From Candidatus Gallimonas merdae (GTDB taxonomy: Bacteria > Bacillota > Clostridia > Christensenellales > Borkfalkiaceae), in NCBI GenBank assembly GCA_904419525.1, contig CAJFRT010000004.1:51499-115498 (forward strand): a DNA stretch of 64,000 nucleotides, read 5' to 3'. The position numbers were made by a program, and so were the translations under genes. Positions within the stretch are counted from its first letter, which is position 1; each line of letters opens with the position of its first letter. The notes beneath the pieces were generated by a model that saw nothing but the letters and a program-made list of their open reading frames with translations, was not told where the DNA came from and ran no database searches. This document shows, in pieces, positions 7,638 to 15,346 of this stretch.

Positions 7638-9750
7638 ACCATTCAGAGGCTATGTACGGACGAAAGGCAAAAGTCCGTGCCAGAAATTCGGCAACGGCGA
7701 GCAGCTTTTGACCTACGATGAGGTCAAAGACCTGTCCGAATATGCGGGCATTCTCAACGGCGAATACACGGTCAAGGACGTGGACGACGGGGACATGGCG
7801 GAGCGGTTGTATCGGTTGGTGACCGATCTCAACCTCAACTGCCGCATCTACAAGACGACCAGGGGAATGCATTTCATGTTCAAAAGCAGCGAGTTCTGCA
7901 AGAAGGGCGTGGTCAAGGCAACGGACGCGCTTGGACTGAGTTTCGATGTGCGCACGGGCAAGAATATGTACATTGTCTTGAAGTATGACAATACATATCG
8001 CCCCATCCTCCGCGATTTTGACGAAACCCGCCCGATTGACCTGTTCCCGAAAATGCTCTCGCCGATAAAGGGCGCGGAAAAACTCGCGGGTATGGGCGAG
8101 GGTGACGGCAGGAACGGCGCGTTGTTCAGGCATTCGGCTCTGCTCCTTCGGAACGGCTATACGCCTACCGAGGTCAAACGCATTCTGTATCTTATCAATC
8201 AATACGTCTTTGCGGAACCGCTACCGGACGCGGAGATGAAAAAGCTCACGCGCAAGGAAGCGTTGGAGAATTTCGACACGGGAAAGACAACGGCAGAGGA
8301 GGACTTCGGCTCACCGCTCCGCCCCAAGAGCCAGAACGACATCAGCATGGCGGAGCTGTTCGTGCGCGAGTATAAGTCGGAAGTGCGGTACAGCGAGGCA
8401 ACGGGCTGGCTGGTCTGGAACGGTCGGCAATGGGAAACCTCCGACCTTAAAGCCGAGCAGCGGTATCTCGAATTCATCAAGCGTGTATTTGAAGAGGCAA
8501 AACGTGATGTAAAGACTGTCTACGAACTGTACGGCGATGATGTGGTCAAACAGGGCGAAAAGCAGGCGAAGTCGAACAATGACGAGCATATCAAGAACGC
8601 GCTCGCGTATTTCAAGTTCATCAATAAGATGTGCGACAACTCCAAAATCACGGCGGTTTTGAAGGTCGCAAAGAGCCTGTTGCAGATAGACGTCAAGGAG
8701 TTGGACAGTAATCCGTTCGAGTTAAATACACCGAACGGCATCGTAGACCTCAAGACGGGAGTCGTGTACCCGCACCGCGCAGAGGCGTTCTGTACGAAAA
8801 TGACGAAGGTGTCGGCTTCAACGGACGGCGAGCAGATGTGGGAAGAGTGTCTGGACATGGTCTCCCAGGGCGATGCCGAGTTCAAAGCCTACCTCCAAGC
8901 GGTGGCAGGGGCGATTGCGATAGGCAAGGTCTACAACGAGTCGCTCATCATCGCATACGGCGACGGTGCGAACGGAAAAAGCACGGTATTCAACACGATT
9001 TACGAGGTGCTGGGCGACTATGCCGGGAAGATCCCCGCAGAGGCACTCACGACCAAAGCCAAGAACACGAAGGTCGACCTTGCGGAGTTGTTCGGCAAGC
9101 GGTTCATCCTTGCCAGCGAAACGGAGGAAGGGCAGCGGCTCTCCACGAGTATGCTCAAGCAGATAGCGAGCGTGGACGCGATAACAGCAGAAAAGAAGTA
9201 CCGCGACCCGTTCACGTTCGTTCCGACACACACGACCGTGCTTTACACCAACCATCTGCCGCGGGTAGGCAGCAACGACAAAGGCACCTGGCGAAGGCTC
9301 GTGGTCGCGCCGTTCCTGGCAAATATCCCGAACCCGCGCATGGGCTACGGCGAGGAGCTTATCGAGAAATCGAGCGGCGCGGTCTTGAAGTGGATACTCG
9401 AAGGTGCAAAGCAGTTTATTGCAATGGGGTTTACCTTGCCGGAGTGCAAGAAAGTGGACGAGGCGGTCGGCAAATACAAGGATGATAACGACTGGCTCGG
9501 CAGTTTCCTGGACGAGTGTTGCAACGTGGGCGAGCTGGAGAGTTGTGCCGGGGGCGTTTTGTACAAAACCTATCGCGCGTGGGCAACGGAGCTGGGCGAG
9601 TATATAAGGCGCAACCGCGATTTTACGGATGCGTTGCGCAAGGCGGGATTTATATCCAAGCATACCAATAAGGGCGCGGTCTGGTATGGGCTGTCCCTGT
9701 CCGATTCAAGGCAATTTGGCAGGACGGCAGAGGAGGATTTCCTAAACTGA
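7630..9750 (+). CDS. Phage primase-helicase (P4/D5-like, SF3 helicase)
   Basis: 706 residues. The C-terminal half is a superfamily 3 helicase: Walker A GDGANGKST (Gly444-Lys450), Walker B-like FILASETEEG, sensor-like TVLYTNHLPRV, preceded by a D5 N-terminal-type region. The N-terminal ~250 residues look like the divergent AEP-type primase half of P4-family proteins, but I cannot point to its metal-binding residues with confidence. Role: unwinding the element's origin and priming. The gene ends just before a nested inverted repeat that could be the origin it recognises. Confidence 0.86.
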   Translation: MIEPFRGYVRTKGKSPCQKFGNGEQLLTYDEVKDLSEYAGILNGEYTVKDVDDGDMAERLYRLVTDLNLNCRIYKTTRGMHFMFKSSEFCKKGVVKATDALGLSFDVRTGKNMYIVLKYDNTYRPILRDFDETRPIDLFPKMLSPIKGAEKLAGMGEGDGRNGALFRHSALLLRNGYTPTEVKRILYLINQYVFAEPLPDAEMKKLTRKEALENFDTGKTTAEEDFGSPLRPKSQNDISMAELFVREYKSEVRYSEATGWLVWNGRQWETSDLKAEQRYLEFIKRVFEEAKRDVKTVYELYGDDVVKQGEKQAKSNNDEHIKNALAYFKFINKMCDNSKITAVLKVAKSLLQIDVKELDSNPFELNTPNGIVDLKTGVVYPHRAEAFCTKMTKVSASTDGEQMWEECLDMVSQGDAEFKAYLQAVAGAIAIGKVYNESLIIAYGDGANGKSTVFNTIYEVLGDYAGKIPAEALTTKAKNTKVDLAELFGKRFILASETEEGQRLSTSMLKQIASVDAITAEKKYRDPFTFVPTHTTVLYTNHLPRVGSNDKGTWRRLVVAPFLANIPNPRMGYGEELIEKSSGAVLKWILEGAKQFIAMGFTLPECKKVDEAVGKYKDDNDWLGSFLDECCNVGELESCAGGVLYKTYRAWATELGEYIRRNRDFTDALRKAGFISKHTNKGAVWYGLSLSDSRQFGRTAEEDFLN

Positions 9751-9756
9751 GGGGGA

Positions 9757-9854
9757 GTGACGGATGGTTACGGATAAAATCTATCTTTCTTTTATGAGAA
9801 AAAAAATAAATTCTCATAATGGACTTTTAGTATCCAGCCGTAACCATGCGTCAC
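9757..9854. repeat. Nested inverted repeats, candidate replication origin
   Basis: Outer arms 9757-9773 and 9838-9854 are 17 bp with one mismatch. Centred inside is TATGAGAA (9793-9800) with TTCTCATA (9811-9818) around an A-rich loop. The 19-bp spacers on the two sides are equal in length. A 34-codon frame (9764-9868) after GGGGGAG runs through it, but the constraint appears to be on symmetry. Confidence 0.55.
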
Positions 9855-9882
9855 CGACCAAGAATTAAAGCGAGGTGGCGGT

Positions 9883-10164
9883 ATGCGAGAAAAGAATATC
9901 GAAAGGAAACTATGCAAAGCAGTCAAGCAAACAGGCGGTCTTTGTTTGAAGTTCGTAAGTCCGGCGTTTAACGGCGTGCCCGACCGTATCGTCCTAATTG
10001 GCGGTGGAAAAATCGCGTTCGTGGAAGTCAAAGCCCCCGGCGAAACGCTGCGCCCTATCCAAAGAAAGCGCAAATGGCAACTGGAGCGGCTGGGGTGTAA
10101 GGTGTTTTGCCTGGATAGTGAAGAGAAAGTGGAGGAGGTCGTAAATGCAATACAAGCCTTATGA
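9883..10164 (+). CDS. VRR-NUC domain nuclease
   Basis: 93 residues, a stand-alone VRR-NUC: KFVSPAFNGVPDRIVLI supplies the PD acid and KIAFVEVKAPG the E-x-K of the PD-(D/E)XK core, then Q-x-K-K-like QRKRKWQLERLG. Family members act as structure-specific DNA nucleases in phage replication or recombination. ATG9883 has GAGGTGG upstream; the end overlaps the SNF2 helicase start by 20 bp. Confidence 0.88.
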   Translation: MREKNIERKLCKAVKQTGGLCLKFVSPAFNGVPDRIVLIGGGKIAFVEVKAPGETLRPIQRKRKWQLERLGCKVFCLDSEEKVEEVVNAIQAL

Positions 10165-11491
10165 GTACCAGGAGTATGCAACAAGGTTCATTCAAACACA
10201 CGAGGCATCCGCCATATTCCTGGATTGCGGCATGGGCAAGAGCGTTATAACCCTCACCGCCATCAAGCATCTCATCGCAAACGGCAAGGCACGGCGTGTG
10301 CTTATCATCGCTCCCTTGCGTGTGGCGCAGACGACCTGGCCCGACGAGATCCGAAAGTGGGATCACTTGAACGGACTCACGTTCGCAGTAGCTGTCGGAA
10401 CTTGCGAGCAGCGCATCGCGGCCCTTCGGCAAAAAGCGGACATCACGATCATCAACCGAGAAAACGTAGAATGGCTGATTGCCAGGAGCGGGCAGAAGTG
10501 GTGCTTTGACACCGTGGTCGTGGACGAGCTGTCATCGTTCAAGTCCTACCAGGCAAAGCGGTTCAAATACCTCTTGAAGGTTCGGCCGTTCGTATCGCGG
10601 ATCGTCGGGCTTACGGGAACGCCCGCCAGCAACGGGTTGATGGACTTATGGGCAGAGTTCCGTGTGCTGGATATGGGCGAACGGCTCGGTCGGTACATAA
10701 CGCGGTACAGGGAAACATACTTCACGCCGGACAAGCGGAACGCGCAAGTCGTGTTCTCGTACAAGCCGTTGCCCGGCGCGGAGGAACGGATATACGAAAA
10801 AATAGGGGACATGACCATCTCCATGAAAGCAAAGGAGTATCTTAAAATGCCGGAGCTGATGCAAAACAACGTCTATGTCAAGCTGGACGCGAAAGCGGAG
10901 CGGGTGTACGCCGAACTCAAGGACGAGATGGTCGTGGAACTGAAAGGTGCGGAGATCGATGCGGTGAACGCGGCAGTCCTTTCCAACAAGCTCCTACAGA
11001 TGTCGAACGGCGCGATTTATACAGGAGACGGTCGGGTTCTTCCCATCCACGATAAAAAGCTGGATGCTTTGGAGGACTTATTCGAGAGCGCGAACGGCAA
11101 ACCAGTCTTGGTGGCGCACTGGTTCAAACACGACCTATCGAGAATTAAGGTGCGGTTTCCGTTTGCAAGGGAGATTAAGACCGCAGCGGATATCCGCGAC
11201 TGGAACAATGGCGGGATAACGATGGGGCTTATTCACCCCGCAGCGGCGGGACACGGCTTGAACCTGCAACAGGGCGGTTCGACCATCATCTGGTTTGGCT
11301 TGACTTGGAGTTTGGAGCTGTACCAGCAGTTGAACGCGAGGCTCTATCGGCAAGGACAGAAGGAGACGGTGGTCATCCACCACATCCTCGCCAAAGGCAC
11401 AATGGACGAAAGGGTACTTCGCGCCGTTGGCGAGAAAGATAAAACGCAGACCGCGCTTATCGATGCGGTGCGGGCAGAACTTGGGAGGTAA
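10145..11491 (+). CDS. SNF2-family DNA helicase/translocase
   Basis: 448 residues, a compact SF2 helicase: Walker A CGMGKS (Lys32), Walker B VVVDELSSF (Asp127-Glu128), motif III GLTGTPASNG, and motif VI NARLYRQGQK...VIHHILAKGTMDE. These are SNF2-type motifs with no accessory domain, as in phage replication modules where the gene is paired with VRR-NUC. It probably remodels forks or recombination intermediates. Confidence 0.9.
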   Translation: MQYKPYEYQEYATRFIQTHEASAIFLDCGMGKSVITLTAIKHLIANGKARRVLIIAPLRVAQTTWPDEIRKWDHLNGLTFAVAVGTCEQRIAALRQKADITIINRENVEWLIARSGQKWCFDTVVVDELSSFKSYQAKRFKYLLKVRPFVSRIVGLTGTPASNGLMDLWAEFRVLDMGERLGRYITRYRETYFTPDKRNAQVVFSYKPLPGAEERIYEKIGDMTISMKAKEYLKMPELMQNNVYVKLDAKAERVYAELKDEMVVELKGAEIDAVNAAVLSNKLLQMSNGAIYTGDGRVLPIHDKKLDALEDLFESANGKPVLVAHWFKHDLSRIKVRFPFAREIKTAADIRDWNNGGITMGLIHPAAAGHGLNLQQGGSTIIWFGLTWSLELYQQLNARLYRQGQKETVVIHHILAKGTMDERVLRAVGEKDKTQTALIDAVRAELGR

Positions 11492-11498
11492 TGGAACT

Positions 11499-11714
11499 AT
11501 GCACGACATTTGGCAAGACCTGGCAAACGCAATCATTATCCAGGCGGCAAAGGATTACCGCAGGGCGTTGCATACTTTGAAAAAATACCCCTCGCACGGC
11601 AAGGCTCAAAGAGTCAAGACGGAGGTGGAGCAGTTCTTCCGTTCGGATTGGTACGCCGATTTGTCGCGCGTAGATGGCGAGGTGCTTTTGCGGCGGTTGA
11701 AAGCGGAGGTGTGA
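11499..11714 (+). CDS. Small conserved-type phage protein
   Basis: 71 residues, alpha-helical, with NAIIIQAAKDYRRALHTLKK at the N-terminus and FFRSDWYADLSRVDGEVLL at the C-terminus. Small proteins with this pattern occur just before the DUF1492 regulator in related prophages; function unknown. ATG11499 is chosen because GGGAGG precedes it at the right distance; ATG11491 starts a different frame. Confidence 0.65.
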   Translation: MHDIWQDLANAIIIQAAKDYRRALHTLKKYPSHGKAQRVKTEVEQFFRSDWYADLSRVDGEVLLRRLKAEV

Positions 11715-11715
11715 A

Positions 11716-12153
11716 ATGACGGCATACGAGTATTTAAGCCAACTGACCTACATAGACCGCCGCATACAGTACGACCTTATGGAGCTGGAAGAACTGCGCC
11801 TGCGTTCGATGTCCGTATCCTCGCCGAACCTTGAGGAGTCGTTCTCCCACGGCGGGAGTACGGAGGCACCGTTCGTCAAGGTGTTGGAACTACTTTGGAA
11901 ACGCCAGGAACAGGTCAACCGCGAACTTGCGGAACTGGACGCCAAGCGCGAAGAGATAAAGGGCGTGATAGAGCAGCTTGAAAACAAGGACGAGCGGATG
12001 CTGCTTTTGTACCGCTATGTCCAGGGCATGAAGTGGGAGGATATCGGCGAGCAACTCCATGCGGGCAGAACGACCTTGCACCGCTGGCACAAGCAGGCGT
12101 TGTCTAAAATAAAAGTTCCCGAATCGCAAAAGACGGAACACAATGGAACATAA
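11716..12153 (+). CDS. DUF1492/ArpU-like late-gene transcription regulator
   Basis: 145 residues. An N-terminal coiled coil (about residues 45-85, Leu/Glu rich) leads to a sigma region 4-like HTH: MLLLYRYVQGMKWEDIG then LHAGRTTLHRWHKQAL. DUF1492/ArpU-type proteins activate late promoters of Gram-positive phages. It is the last gene of the early operon, and an extended -10 promoter lies 33 bp after its stop, just before the packaging genes, consistent with that job. Confidence 0.8.
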   Translation: MTAYEYLSQLTYIDRRIQYDLMELEELRLRSMSVSSPNLEESFSHGGSTEAPFVKVLELLWKRQEQVNRELAELDAKREEIKGVIEQLENKDERMLLLYRYVQGMKWEDIGEQLHAGRTTLHRWHKQALSKIKVPESQKTEHNGT

Positions 12154-12185
12154 CGGGACTTGAATGAACGGGGCATTGTGTGGTA

Positions 12186-12194
12186 TGATATAAT
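12186..12194 (+). promoter_or_regulatory. Extended -10 element, candidate late promoter
   Basis: TGATATAAT is a full extended -10 box, but no -35 box is present 17 bp upstream, as expected of an activator-dependent promoter. It sits between the DUF1492 regulator and the packaging genes. Confidence 0.5.
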
Positions 12195-12212
12195 CGACAA
12201 AAAATAATGAAC

Positions 12213-12245
12213 AAGGCTTTGAGCAGGACTCGAAGCCTTTTTTCT
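12213..12245 (+). terminator. Intrinsic terminator just after the candidate late promoter
   Basis: AAGGCTT/AAGCCTT with inner GAG/CTC, then TTTTTTCTTT. Its place only about 10 nt after the predicted start suggests it either ends the early operon or regulates late entry. Confidence 0.7.
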
Positions 12246-12260
12246 TTGCAAGGGGAAAGA

Positions 12261-12623
12261 ATGCCCAGGAAACCGAAAAAGCCGTGCAGATTCCCAGGCT
12301 GCCCTAACCTCACGGACGATATGTATTGTGCAGACCATGTACACATCATGAACGCCCGCTACAACAAATACGAACGCCCCTACGATTCGTCCGTGCGTTA
12401 TGGTACGGAATGGCGCAAGATTCGCAACCGCTACATCCAAGCGCACCCGTTGTGCGAAATGTGCCAGGGGCGGGGGTTGGTCGTGGCGGCGACAGAAGTA
12501 CATCACAAGATACCATTGAGCCGAGGCGGCACGCACGATGACGAAAATTTAATGTCGCTTTGCAAGTCCTGTCACAGCCGAATCACGGCAGAAATGGGCG
12601 ATAGGTGGGGCAAGAACCGTTGA
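12261..12623 (+). CDS. HNH endonuclease (packaging-associated)
   Basis: 120 residues. HNH motif: CEMCQGRGLVV, then EVHHKIPLSRGGTHDDENL and LCKSCHSRIT, with two CxxC knuckles. An N-terminal C-x4-C...C-x2-H segment (CRFPGCPNL, YCADH) may be a further zinc site. HNH proteins beside P27-type terminases are needed for cos cleavage in HK97-like phages. ATG12261 has AAGGGGAAAG upstream; an earlier ATG at 12207 is disfavoured because it lies before the terminator hairpin. Confidence 0.88.
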   Translation: MPRKPKKPCRFPGCPNLTDDMYCADHVHIMNARYNKYERPYDSSVRYGTEWRKIRNRYIQAHPLCEMCQGRGLVVAATEVHHKIPLSRGGTHDDENLMSLCKSCHSRITAEMGDRWGKNR

Positions 12624-12763
12624 CGGGTGGGGGAGTCAAAATCTCTACGCCCTGGGACCTTGTCAGCGGGCTTGGGGTTTCGTGTGCAAAAATCGCTTTT
12701 CAAACGTGGTATTAACCCCAAAGCGTAAGGAATGATAATCGATTTTGAAATGAGGGATAAACT
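12624..12763. other. Non-coding gap, candidate cos site
   Basis: 140 bp without a gene between HNH and the small terminase. It begins GGGTGGGGGAGTCAAAATC, resembling the sequence seen in this position in cos-type Gram-positive phages. The exact cleavage point cannot be read from sequence alone. Confidence 0.45.
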
Positions 12764-13297
12764 ATGGCAAAAGACGGCACTATGCGCGGCGGCGCAAGAG
12801 TGGGAGCCGGTAAAAAACCGAAAGCATTACACCAAAAAATCAACGAAGGCTCCGCAGACGGAGCTTTAATTTTGCCTCAGCCCGTTGAGCTGGAAGGCGC
12901 GGACGTGCCGCCCGTGAAAGAGTACCTCAAAGCCGCGCAAAAGAACGGCAAGGAACTGCTCGCGGAGGAGGTGTTCAATGAAACCTACCTGTGGCTCAAA
13001 AAGTTCGGTTGCGCGGAGCTGGTGAACACGCAGCTCATCAACCAGTACGCAATGGCGGTGGCAAGGCAGATTCAATGTGAGGAGGCTCTGTCCGAGTACG
13101 GCTTTCTCGCCAAGCACCCCACAACGGGCAACGCCATATCCAGCCCGTATGTGTCCATGCTCATTCAGTTCACCAAACAGGCGAACCAGGCGTGGATGCA
13201 GATTTACCAAATCGTAAAGGAGAACTGCGCCGTGGATTTCGGCGGCAGTCCGCATGACGATATGATGGAGCGGCTACTCGCTTCCAGACGGAAATAG
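12764..13297 (+). CDS. terS: Terminase small subunit, P27 family
   Basis: 177 residues. A basic Gly-rich start (GGARVGAGKKPKAL) is followed by a helical core including EVFNETYLWLKKFGC and YAMAVARQIQCEEALSEYG, then SPYVSMLIQFTKQANQAWMQ, the P27-type pattern. It recognises the packaging site and hands DNA to the large terminase. Unusually the large subunit is encoded 6.6 kb downstream, separated by methylation and amidoligase genes. GAGGGATAAACT precedes ATG12764. Confidence 0.85.
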   Translation: MAKDGTMRGGARVGAGKKPKALHQKINEGSADGALILPQPVELEGADVPPVKEYLKAAQKNGKELLAEEVFNETYLWLKKFGCAELVNTQLINQYAMAVARQIQCEEALSEYGFLAKHPTTGNAISSPYVSMLIQFTKQANQAWMQIYQIVKENCAVDFGGSPHDDMMERLLASRRK

Positions 13298-13307
13298 GAG
13301 GAATACA

Positions 13308-14093
13308 ATGTTTGAAAAAGTAAACCCTTGCCACCCCGACAAGCTCGCAGACCGAATCGCGGGTGCGCTCGTTGACCTTGCCTGCGCAAAGTCCGAGAAC
13401 CCGAAGATTGCGGTGGAGGTGCTTATCGGGCATGGTGTATGTCATATCATAGCTGAAACATCTACTGCGCTGGACATGGCAGAGGTCAAGGCGGCAGTCA
13501 GGCGCATTGCGGGACGGCTGAAAGTCGATTACAAGGAAGTGGCGCAAGACATACACCTTGCTGTAAATCAAGCGGACAAGGTTCGTTGCGGCGATAACGG
13601 CATCTTTAAGGGTGTACCCGTGACGGAAGAGCAGATGAAACTTGCGGACATCGCGCGGACGATCTTTGCGAAGTATCCCTCGGACGGAAAATACATTCTG
13701 GACGGCAAGCGGCTCATCATCTGTCAAAGCAATGCGCCTACATCCGCCCTGGAAGAACTATACCCCGATGCGGTCATCAACCCGCTCGGCGATTGGACGG
13801 GCGGCACGGACGTGGACACGGGCGCGACCAACCGCAAGCTCGGCTCGGATATGGCGGACTCGGTCACGGGCGGTGGCTTGCACGGCAAAGACCTCTCGAA
13901 AGCGGATGTGTCCGTGAATATCTACGCCTGGCTCAAAGCGCAGGCGCAGAAAACGCCCGTCGAACTCTCGTGCGCAATTGGCGATGAGTACGTGGACGGC
14001 AGACCGTATGCAGAGATCGTCAGCATTGCAAGGGAATACATCGCCCGCATCGGCGGGTTTGAGAAATTCGCGGAGTGGGGGTTGGTACGATGA
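13308..14093 (+). CDS. metK: Compact S-adenosylmethionine synthetase
   Basis: 261 residues, against about 390 for bacterial MetK. Recognisable motifs: NPCHPDKLADRI (canonical GHPDK with Gly replaced by Cys), GDNGIFKG (the DQG region), DWTGGTDVDTGATNRKL (Asp170) and TGGGLHGKDLSKADVSVNIY. It makes SAM from methionine and ATP. It is followed with a 4-bp ATGA overlap by a DNA methyltransferase and then a second one, so it likely feeds element DNA methylation. Whether the shortened enzyme is active is not shown by sequence; the conserved motif set suggests yes. Confidence 0.85.
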   Translation: MFEKVNPCHPDKLADRIAGALVDLACAKSENPKIAVEVLIGHGVCHIIAETSTALDMAEVKAAVRRIAGRLKVDYKEVAQDIHLAVNQADKVRCGDNGIFKGVPVTEEQMKLADIARTIFAKYPSDGKYILDGKRLIICQSNAPTSALEELYPDAVINPLGDWTGGTDVDTGATNRKLGSDMADSVTGGGLHGKDLSKADVSVNIYAWLKAQAQKTPVELSCAIGDEYVDGRPYAEIVSIAREYIARIGGFEKFAEWGLVR

Positions 14094-15346
14094 AGACGAC
14101 CACGAACATGGAACTGGTGGAAATCAATAAACTCGTACCGTATGTCAACAACGCTCGCACGCACTCGCCGGAGCAGATAAACAAGCTCCGCTCCAGCCTT
14201 CGTGAGTTCGGGTTCATCAACCCCGTCATTATTGACAAGGACTACGGTATCATCGCCGGACACGGCAGAGTGATTGCGGCGCGTGAAGAGGGCATTGACA
14301 AAGTGCCTTGCGTGTTTGTCGACCACCTAACCGAAGCACAGAAAAAGGCATACATCATCGCGGACAACCGCATGGCACTCGATGCCGGATGGGACGAAGA
14401 ACTCCTGCGCGTGGAGATCGAGGCGTTGCAGGCAGAGGCGTTCGATGTGAGCCTCACAGGATTTGATGAGAAAGAGATAACAGATCTTTTCAAAGATACA
14501 CAATCCGAGGTCAAGGACGATGACTATGACCTAACTGCCGCGCTGGAAAAGGCGGCGTTCGTAAAGAGGGGGGATGTGTGGGTAGTGGGGCGGCACCGCC
14601 TTGTGTGCGGCGATGCTACCAATGCCGAGGACGTGGACAAGCTCTGCGAGGGCAAGCGCGTCAACCTTATCCTCACCGACCCGCCCTACGGAGTTTCGTT
14701 CAAGAGCGCGAGCGGGCTGACGATACAGAACGACAGCATGAAGAACGAGGAGTTCTATTCGTTCCTACTCGCGGCGTTCAAGAATATGGTTTCACATTTA
14801 GAGCCTGGTGGAAGTGCCTATGTGTTCCATGCGGACACGGAAGGACTCAACTTCCGTCGGGCTTTTATTGATGCCGGACTACACCTCGCGGGGTGCTGCA
14901 TCTGGGTGAAGAACTCGCTCGTTCTGGGCAGGTCGGACTATCAATGGCAACACGAGCCTGTGCTGTACGGGTTCTTGAAGAACGGCAAGCACCATTGGTA
15001 CTCGGACAGAAAGCAGACGACCATCTGGAACTTCGACAAACCCAAGCGCAACGAAAACCATCCCACGAGCAAGCCGCTCGATTTATTGAGCTATCCGCTC
15101 AAAAACTCCACCCAGGAGAACGCAATTGTTTTGGACACTTTCGGCGGCAGTGGCTCCACGCTCATGGCTTGCGAACTTTCAAACCGCATCTGCTACACGA
15201 TGGAGCTGGACGAAAAGTACGCCTCGGTCATTTTGCGTAGGTACGTGGAGGACACGGGCGATGGCGCGAATGTGTATGTGCTGCGCGATGGTGAGAAATT
15301 CATGTACGCAGATCTGGTGAAAGAGGTAGAGGAACGGAATGGCTAA
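14090..15346 (+). CDS. DNA methyltransferase with N-terminal ParB-like domain
   Basis: 418 residues. Residues 1-100 are a ParB/sulfiredoxin-like nuclease-fold domain (INKLVPYVNNARTHSPEQI, GIIAGHGRVIAA). The methylase has catalytic DPPYG (Asp197-Tyr200) and a C-terminal SAM site VLDTFGGSGST (from about residue 347), i.e. the beta-class order, with HPTSKPLDLL before it. DPPY suggests N6-adenine methylation. No endonuclease partner is visible, so it is a solitary methylase, probably anti-restriction. ATG14090 overlaps the metK stop; GGGGGTTGG is the likely SD. Confidence 0.9.
   Translation: MKTTTNMELVEINKLVPYVNNARTHSPEQINKLRSSLREFGFINPVIIDKDYGIIAGHGRVIAAREEGIDKVPCVFVDHLTEAQKKAYIIADNRMALDAGWDEELLRVEIEALQAEAFDVSLTGFDEKEITDLFKDTQSEVKDDDYDLTAALEKAAFVKRGDVWVVGRHRLVCGDATNAEDVDKLCEGKRVNLILTDPPYGVSFKSASGLTIQNDSMKNEEFYSFLLAAFKNMVSHLEPGGSAYVFHADTEGLNFRRAFIDAGLHLAGCCIWVKNSLVLGRSDYQWQHEPVLYGFLKNGKHHWYSDRKQTTIWNFDKPKRNENHPTSKPLDLLSYPLKNSTQENAIVLDTFGGSGSTLMACELSNRICYTMELDEKYASVILRRYVEDTGDGANVYVLRDGEKFMYADLVKEVEERNG

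Noticed and set aside
9764..9868. 34-codon frame as a firm gene
   Set aside because: It has a plausible SD but lies within the nested inverted repeat, whose symmetry explains the sequence; kept only as an alternative.
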